Part shown: positions 34,001-37,513 of the stretch, piece after piece | How the letters are laid out: the number at the start of each line of letters is the position of its first letter | Position numbering within the stretch: position 1 is the stretch's first letter | The notes under the pieces: generated by a model | What the model was told of the DNA's origin: nothing | The model's database searches: none | What the model saw: the letters and a program-made list of their open reading frames with translations, nothing else | Position numbers and translations under genes: made by a program | Assembly (NCBI GenBank): GCA_020348385.1 | Contig: CP070750.1 | Coordinates: 3,061,933 to 3,099,445 of the forward strand | Direction of reading: 5' to 3' | DNA length: 37,513 bases | DNA from: Candidatus Aminicenantota bacterium | GTDB lineage: Bacteria; Acidobacteriota; Aminicenantia; Aminicenantales; Aminicenantaceae

Positions 34001-34190
34001 CTTTTCTTCTCCAGGAAATATGTGCCCAAACAGCATCGGTACTCTCGTTGACCTGGATCACGACTCGATGATTCCCGTATAGGTCTTCATCCCATGATCC
34101 TGTCCCATAAGGAATCTCTTGAATACTAAAAAGACTTGTCACAACAATCACTAAAAAAACCAAATTCGTGGTTATTAATTTAAAGCGCAT
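31071..34190 (-). CDS. Exported glycoside hydrolase-like protein (DUF6067/GH123_N-like)
   Basis: A 1039-residue exported protein. It has a signal peptide (about 1-23), N-terminal β-sandwich domains (WAHISWRRKDRNPKQKA; GEYKGEVTIAPAG at about 325-345), a central β-rich region (about 380-640) and a C-terminal TIM barrel (about 660-950). The barrel has a GIDGLYIDDVAFDR strand, with the acidic pair Asp784-Asp785 at the usual catalytic position, and later LIDLHSANQFN and WFGEYFDYD. The layout recalls the DUF6067/GH123_N-type putative glycosidases; this is from memory, so the family number is uncertain and the substrate unknown. ATG 34190 has AAGGAG. It follows the DUF169 gene by 13 bases and is likely cotranscribed with it. 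Confidence 0.8.
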   Translation of the reverse strand: MRFKLITTNLVFLVIVVTSLFSIQEIPYGTGSWDEDLYGNHRVVIQVNESTDAVWAHISWRRKDRNPKQKATILVDAQTGRQVLNLCRIRINREFSDFVFQPTSGPGKYFLYYLPYHMEGRSNYPKVTYPLPEQTAEAEWLQSHGLTHDALFSLNPSEFAQADVKEFQAIDPLNSFYPMEVIATDTEIEDLLDRYPSSSYLLFPENRFYPIRMTNDLPYRWIQQGPLKIFKGSASRGEFYAFQIGVYACRSAITDLQISFSKFKNTQTEDVIPASSSRCFNTGGVDWTGKSFIKACPVEQGKIQALWCGIQVPQDLPPGEYKGEVTIAPAGMESSQVMVLLEVTEETLEDAGDSDPWRHSRLRWLDSTLALDDDIVPPFTPLKLDSTKVSCLGREVTIAKSGLLQSIQSYFTPEVTEIGKEGREILASPIKLVLEDANATVLPWTENGAEITKKAEGVIAWESTNTAGPLTMTCSAHMEFDGYVEFNIIITTQEDFQIDDISLEVPLRRDVTKFMMGMGFKGGLCPEQYHWKWDPEKNQDSAWIGDVNAGLQCSFRDERYSRPLNTNFYQLKPLFMPRSWWNEGKGRCDFIQEDEETFMIKASSGERTIKRGEELHYNFSLLITPFKTLDTKAQWSTRFYHAYKPVEEITATGANTINIHHANDINPYINYPFLRPLEMKQYIDRAHESGLKVKIYYTVRELTNRAPEIFALRSFGDEIFSDGPGGGFSWLQEHLVSNYINGWFVPKLKDAAIINSGVSRWHNYYLEGLNWLVNNVGIDGLYIDDVAFDRTVMKRLRKILDRNKEGALIDLHSANQFNPRDGFANSANLYLEHFPYINRLWFGEYFDYDYPPDFWLVEVSGIPFGLMGEMLQGGGNAWRGMLYGMTARLPWSGNPASMWEFWDEFGMENSEMIGYWSPSCPIKTDHEDILVTTYVKKDKVLISLASWAEEKTNCRLLIDWKALGLKPTNVQLMAPEIEEFQESTSFGPDDLIPVEPGKGWLLVLSEKALFKGDPVKREIDIKQIYEKILENLKALGYIK

Positions 34191-34203
34191 TCCATCTCCT
34201 TGA

Positions 34204-34929
34204 TTATAGATCGGGCAAGCCTCGGGCTTTTCTCAGGTTTTTAAGAAAGGGCTTGTACAAAAAGCTCCGTTTATCCAATTCACAAAACTGTCTGAACATG
34301 GACTTCGTCACAGTGAATCCTAAAATATCGGGGGGGATATGCTGTCTCATAGCGATGTCGGTGGTGCCTATGGAAGCTTGGGGAATGGTGAGATCATCGA
34401 ACGGGAGAAGCTGCATGCATCCTGCCCCGAATGGAGCGATCAACGGAGGAGGATCTTCCGGAGTGCTGCAGTACTGGGCCCCATAAGAAAGAGCTGCTAT
34501 TTGATCTGGATTTGCAAAAAAAGTGATGCTTTTGGCATATTGCCACTGATCTTCTTTCAGCGGTCCTATCAAAATATGAGGATAACGAGATTTGTAAGGT
34601 TTAGAAGCATCGATCCATTTTTCCATCAACTCATGAGATGCTTTGAGTCCTTCCTGATCAACCAAAAAACTTATAAAATCCCTTCGTGCTCGCGTTTCTA
34701 CACCACACATCCATCTTCCGGCCCCTCCACATCCATAATGTTCCCTTGAGATAAGGAGGGTTTTTCCTTCTGCCCATTTATCATAAAAGGCAAAGACACA
34801 TTCACCAGGTGAAGGCTTAACCAAAGGCTCGAAAGCTGCAGGATCTGGGGCGTCATAAAAGCCGACAAGCGGAATTTTTAAATCTATCCTGCTGCAAAAA
34901 TTTGCAGGATTTGGCTGGGATTCTCTCAC
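34204..34929 (-). CDS. DUF169 family protein
   Basis: A 241-residue soluble protein of the DUF169 (COG2043) family. It is recognised from the N-terminal PLVGFYD region, the glycine/cysteine patch HYGCGGAGRWMCG (Cys67, Cys75), and the later YGAQYCST and PFGAGCMQLL segments (Cys154, Cys171). Several conserved cysteines suggest metal or cofactor binding, but the family has no established function and is best known from anaerobes. GTG 34929 is the likely start, with only a weak upstream AGGA. It is the first gene of a two-gene leftward unit with the TIM-barrel glycosidase-like gene. Confidence 0.85.
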   Translation of the reverse strand: MRESQPNPANFCSRIDLKIPLVGFYDAPDPAAFEPLVKPSPGECVFAFYDKWAEGKTLLISREHYGCGGAGRWMCGVETRARRDFISFLVDQEGLKASHELMEKWIDASKPYKSRYPHILIGPLKEDQWQYAKSITFFANPDQIAALSYGAQYCSTPEDPPPLIAPFGAGCMQLLPFDDLTIPQASIGTTDIAMRQHIPPDILGFTVTKSMFRQFCELDKRSFLYKPFLKNLRKARGLPDL

Positions 34930-35139
34930 AAAGGGAATTTATCCTATTTTAAGAGGGATTCCAAGAAAAAACTATTGAGGAACTAGCCTTCACGAGTCAT
35001 TCTCCGAGGGAATCCGGCTAAGTCGTACGGCTAGGATGTATTGGACATGCTTTTGCTTAAGGATTAGAGATCACGACTAGAGTGGAGGACATGCTTGAGG
35101 GCAAGAGAAGCTCGAAAGCTAGACGAAGCTAAATTCTGG

Positions 35140-37513
35140 TTATCGGATGATAGTGCGAATCTTTTGCAGGAAATCTTCTGGTAATCTGTTTTTCCTCAGG
35201 AGCTCTCGTCCCAGTCGTCGTTCTCCCAAATCGATTAAAGCCATGCCGCCAAAGTACTGGTTTTCTCCCTGAGTATCCATGTGTTCAAGGGTGTAGTCAT
35301 AGATGGCATTTTTCATCTCTTCTGATTTTTCCCTTTCACCCATTTTGCCGTAAGAATAGGCGATCAGATAATCCTGCATTCTCTGGTCAGATTCATACGG
35401 CTTTCCCGACCCTAAGTTCTCCGGGAATGTTTTTGCTTTTTCTAAATGGCGGATGGCCTGCTCATAATTTTGCTCTTGGATGTTCCCCAATCCAAGATTC
35501 ACATGGCATCTGACAAAAAGCCTGTGCACATCGCTTGCCCCTTCAGATGGAAGGATTTTTAAATCCTCTAGGATATCCGCCGCCTCTTCGTTTCGTTCAT
35601 TTCCGATAAAGGCCCGAACAAGATCGACTCGAAGGTAGTCATCTTTCGGGAATAAGCGCGTCGCTTCCTGCGCCGCTTCCAAGGCTTTTTCGGGCATGTT
35701 ATGTTCACCATAAAAATCGATAAGCGTGTGCCAGGTTTTCCAGCTTTTGGGATCGATCTTCACGGCTGTTTCAAAATCGACCTGGGATTGCTGAAGGTCC
35801 ACACTTTTGTAGAAATGCCCTCGGGCAAGATAAAAAGGTGAAAAATCCGGCACACTGCTGCATGCATCGAAATAATCGCGAGCTTCTGGAACTCTCCCCT
35901 TGCTCCATAAAATTAGAGCCAGATAATATTTGGCTTTCCAGTCCTGGGGATTTGCCTGGATTGCCCATCGGAAAATGGGGATGGACTCTTCTCGATACGG
36001 AAATACCAACCAGGGTGAAAGTTCCTGTCCTTTATCGAGATACATCCGGCTTTTATCAGGATTCTCTGATCTCAAAAGATAGGACAGCCAATAACAGCTG
36101 GTGGGGAAATCCGGAATATATTCCAACAATTGAATAACCTGATGGGTCAAACCTAAGTGGAAATAATGGAGGGCAAGTTCGATATAAGTTTCATTCGGCA
36201 GTTCATTCCGGATCATCTGGCGAAAATTCTGCAGGTTACCTTGACTCGGCGATGCAAGATAAAGTTCGTACCGTGCAAGATGATTGAGTGGATCGATCTC
36301 GAGGATTTTACGAAGCACGTCTTGGGCATTGTACGGCCGGGAGTTTATGCGAGAGATAGCAGCTTGAAGGAGCATCGCATTGATGTTGTAGGTGTTGTAA
36401 TCCAACGCTTTTTGGATATAATTCTCAGACAGGTCGTAATCTTTTTCTAAGAAATATATTTCTGCCATCTGGGCATAGGCACTCGAGCGATACTCGAGAG
36501 AACGCGCTGCCCAGCCCAAAGTTTCTTTGGCGTCCATTAAATTCCCCAATCGTCTGGAAATGATCCCGCTCACATAATTTGCTTCGGGATCATACATCTC
36601 ATTCAACAGAGCTCTGTGGGCATAAAATCTGGCCGTTTCATATTCCCCTCTTCTGCAATAAAGTTCTGCAACTCTGCATAAAGCCCGTGTGTGGAGAGGT
36701 TCTTTCTCAAGGCAGAGGAGATAACTTTCCAAAGCAGAATAATAATTTCTCTCCTGTTCGTATCGTTTGGCCAATAAATACCGCCCTTCTCCTGTTTCCT
36801 TGTCAAAAGAGTGAAACCGGATTGGGCGCTCGAGATCATTGGCATTGGGATCGCTCGAATAAAAAGGCTTGTCCGCAATCATTATCTCGAGCACCTTTTC
36901 CTCATCGATATCCAAAGGAACACTTTGTTCATAGATTTCTGTTGGTTCGAGAGAAAGGTTTTCTCGATAAATCTCCTCTCCTCCATAAATTACAGTCATG
37001 GGTTCAGCTACTTTTTGTAACGGGAACAAGCCGATTTTCGCTGAATCCCGATCCAGTTCGACGTTGAGCACGCCAAGAGGAGAAGCTTTGATCATCGGAC
37101 CGATGTCCTTATAAGGGAACCAGATTTCTCTCCAATTATCGGACGTGTTCGGGAGAAACAGCGCATGGTCACTCTGATTGAGGTACCGGCCAGCTTGAGG
37201 TTCGCTGTACTGACCATCCCCATCGGTCAAAAGATCTTCCCAGATCATCCCTTGCCTGGAAAGTCCCCATATCCAAATTTTTTGTCCCGGAACATCATCA
37301 TACAGGGCCCAATGTCCAAAACCGAATTGGGAATCGTGCCAATAGCCACCAAAAAAGTTTTCGTATTCACCGACGGTGAAGTAGCTCTTGTATGATCCAA
37401 AATCATTATTTCTGTACCAGGATAGGTCCCTTCCTTCCGCGTCCACAGGCCAGGATCTGAGTGGAACATCGTAGTTATGGCCGATCTGAGAAAGCCCGGG
37501 GAAAATGTACTGC
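35140..37513 (-). CDS. DUF5107-TPR protein, 5' end beyond the window
   Basis: The reading frame stays open to the window edge, so the true start lies beyond base 37513; about 790 residues are visible. The N-terminal part (HFPGLSQIGHNYD, GEYENFFGGYWHDSQFGFGHWALYDDVPGQKIW) is the end of a DUF5107-type β-rich domain. From about residue 230 on there are many TPR repeats (ALESYLLCLEKEPLHTRAL, DYDLSENYIQKALDYN, ALEAAQEATRLFPKDDYLR, AIRHLEKAKTF). DUF5107-TPR proteins are often found with glycan-processing genes and may bind sugars. The gene ends in LPEDFLQKIRTIIR at 35140. The 210 bases between it and DUF169 show no gene. Confidence 0.85.
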   Translation of the reverse strand, partial: QYIFPGLSQIGHNYDVPLRSWPVDAEGRDLSWYRNNDFGSYKSYFTVGEYENFFGGYWHDSQFGFGHWALYDDVPGQKIWIWGLSRQGMIWEDLLTDGDGQYSEPQAGRYLNQSDHALFLPNTSDNWREIWFPYKDIGPMIKASPLGVLNVELDRDSAKIGLFPLQKVAEPMTVIYGGEEIYRENLSLEPTEIYEQSVPLDIDEEKVLEIMIADKPFYSSDPNANDLERPIRFHSFDKETGEGRYLLAKRYEQERNYYSALESYLLCLEKEPLHTRALCRVAELYCRRGEYETARFYAHRALLNEMYDPEANYVSGIISRRLGNLMDAKETLGWAARSLEYRSSAYAQMAEIYFLEKDYDLSENYIQKALDYNTYNINAMLLQAAISRINSRPYNAQDVLRKILEIDPLNHLARYELYLASPSQGNLQNFRQMIRNELPNETYIELALHYFHLGLTHQVIQLLEYIPDFPTSCYWLSYLLRSENPDKSRMYLDKGQELSPWLVFPYREESIPIFRWAIQANPQDWKAKYYLALILWSKGRVPEARDYFDACSSVPDFSPFYLARGHFYKSVDLQQSQVDFETAVKIDPKSWKTWHTLIDFYGEHNMPEKALEAAQEATRLFPKDDYLRVDLVRAFIGNERNEEAADILEDLKILPSEGASDVHRLFVRCHVNLGLGNIQEQNYEQAIRHLEKAKTFPENLGSGKPYESDQRMQDYLIAYSYGKMGEREKSEEMKNAIYDYTLEHMDTQGENQYFGGMALIDLGERRLGRELLRKNRLPEDFLQKIRTIIR

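Noticed and set aside
34930..35139. Possible RNA gene or small gene between DUF169 and the TPR gene
   Set aside because: No open frame with a ribosome binding site, no tRNA-like fold and no clear hairpin was seen; only a weak promoter-like pair (TTGGAA/TAAATT).

Overview
This 37.5 kb window looks like a chromosomal segment of an uncultured, probably fermentative or proteolytic bacterium. It is rich in exported β-propeller lipoproteins (PD40, 6-bladed), a sortilin-like Asp-box protein, M14 and S8 peptidases, a C69 dipeptidase, a CBM9/DUF5916 outer-membrane barrel and TPR proteins. By experience this mix resembles Candidatus Aminicenantes or a related Acidobacteriota-like lineage. That assignment is inference, because no rRNA or other taxonomic marker gene lies in the window. 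Shine-Dalgarno sequences of the AGGAGG type and sigma70-like promoters are recognisable.

Layout. (1) 62-3386 (+): two adjacent lipoproteins built from related PD40 propeller units. (2) 3387-5800: an AT-rich stretch with an 11-codon ORF before a YCII-like gene, then a leftward parA-parB pair with an 18-bp perfect palindrome upstream of parA (candidate parS or operator). (3) 5857-8401 (-): a compact leftward run behind an extended -10 promoter: ogt, a small unknown gene, a methyltransferase remnant that seems to have lost its middle, a membrane protein and an SDR dehydrogenase. (4) 8436-12153 (-): a C69 dipeptidase and a small membrane protein, an unknown exported protein, and two membrane proteins behind a near-consensus promoter. 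(5) 12217-15621: an SDR dehydrogenase divergent from a radical SAM/SPASM enzyme and an MttB-superfamily methyltransferase. (6) 15624-18755 (-): a 1043-residue Asp-box (VPS10/sortilin-like) protein. (7) 18860-26740 (+): a 6-bladed propeller lipoprotein, two tandem M14 metallopeptidase paralogues (the first without its zinc and catalytic residues) and a CBM9-DUF5916 protein. (8) 26742-37513 (-): a DUF4097 protein with 18-residue DGSG repeats, a large subtilase ending in six 120-bp repeats, a DUF169 gene with a TIM-barrel glycosidase-like gene, and a DUF5107-TPR protein cut by the window edge.

Most of the window is therefore cell-envelope and extracellular hydrolysis: peptide, glycan and cell-surface processing plus propeller or TPR scaffolds. 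It is interrupted by one DNA-partition module of different base composition and one small cluster that may handle methylated amines or related one-carbon substrates. No tRNA, rRNA, CRISPR array, insertion sequence or phage gene was seen. No gene-free stretch exceeds 300 bases.
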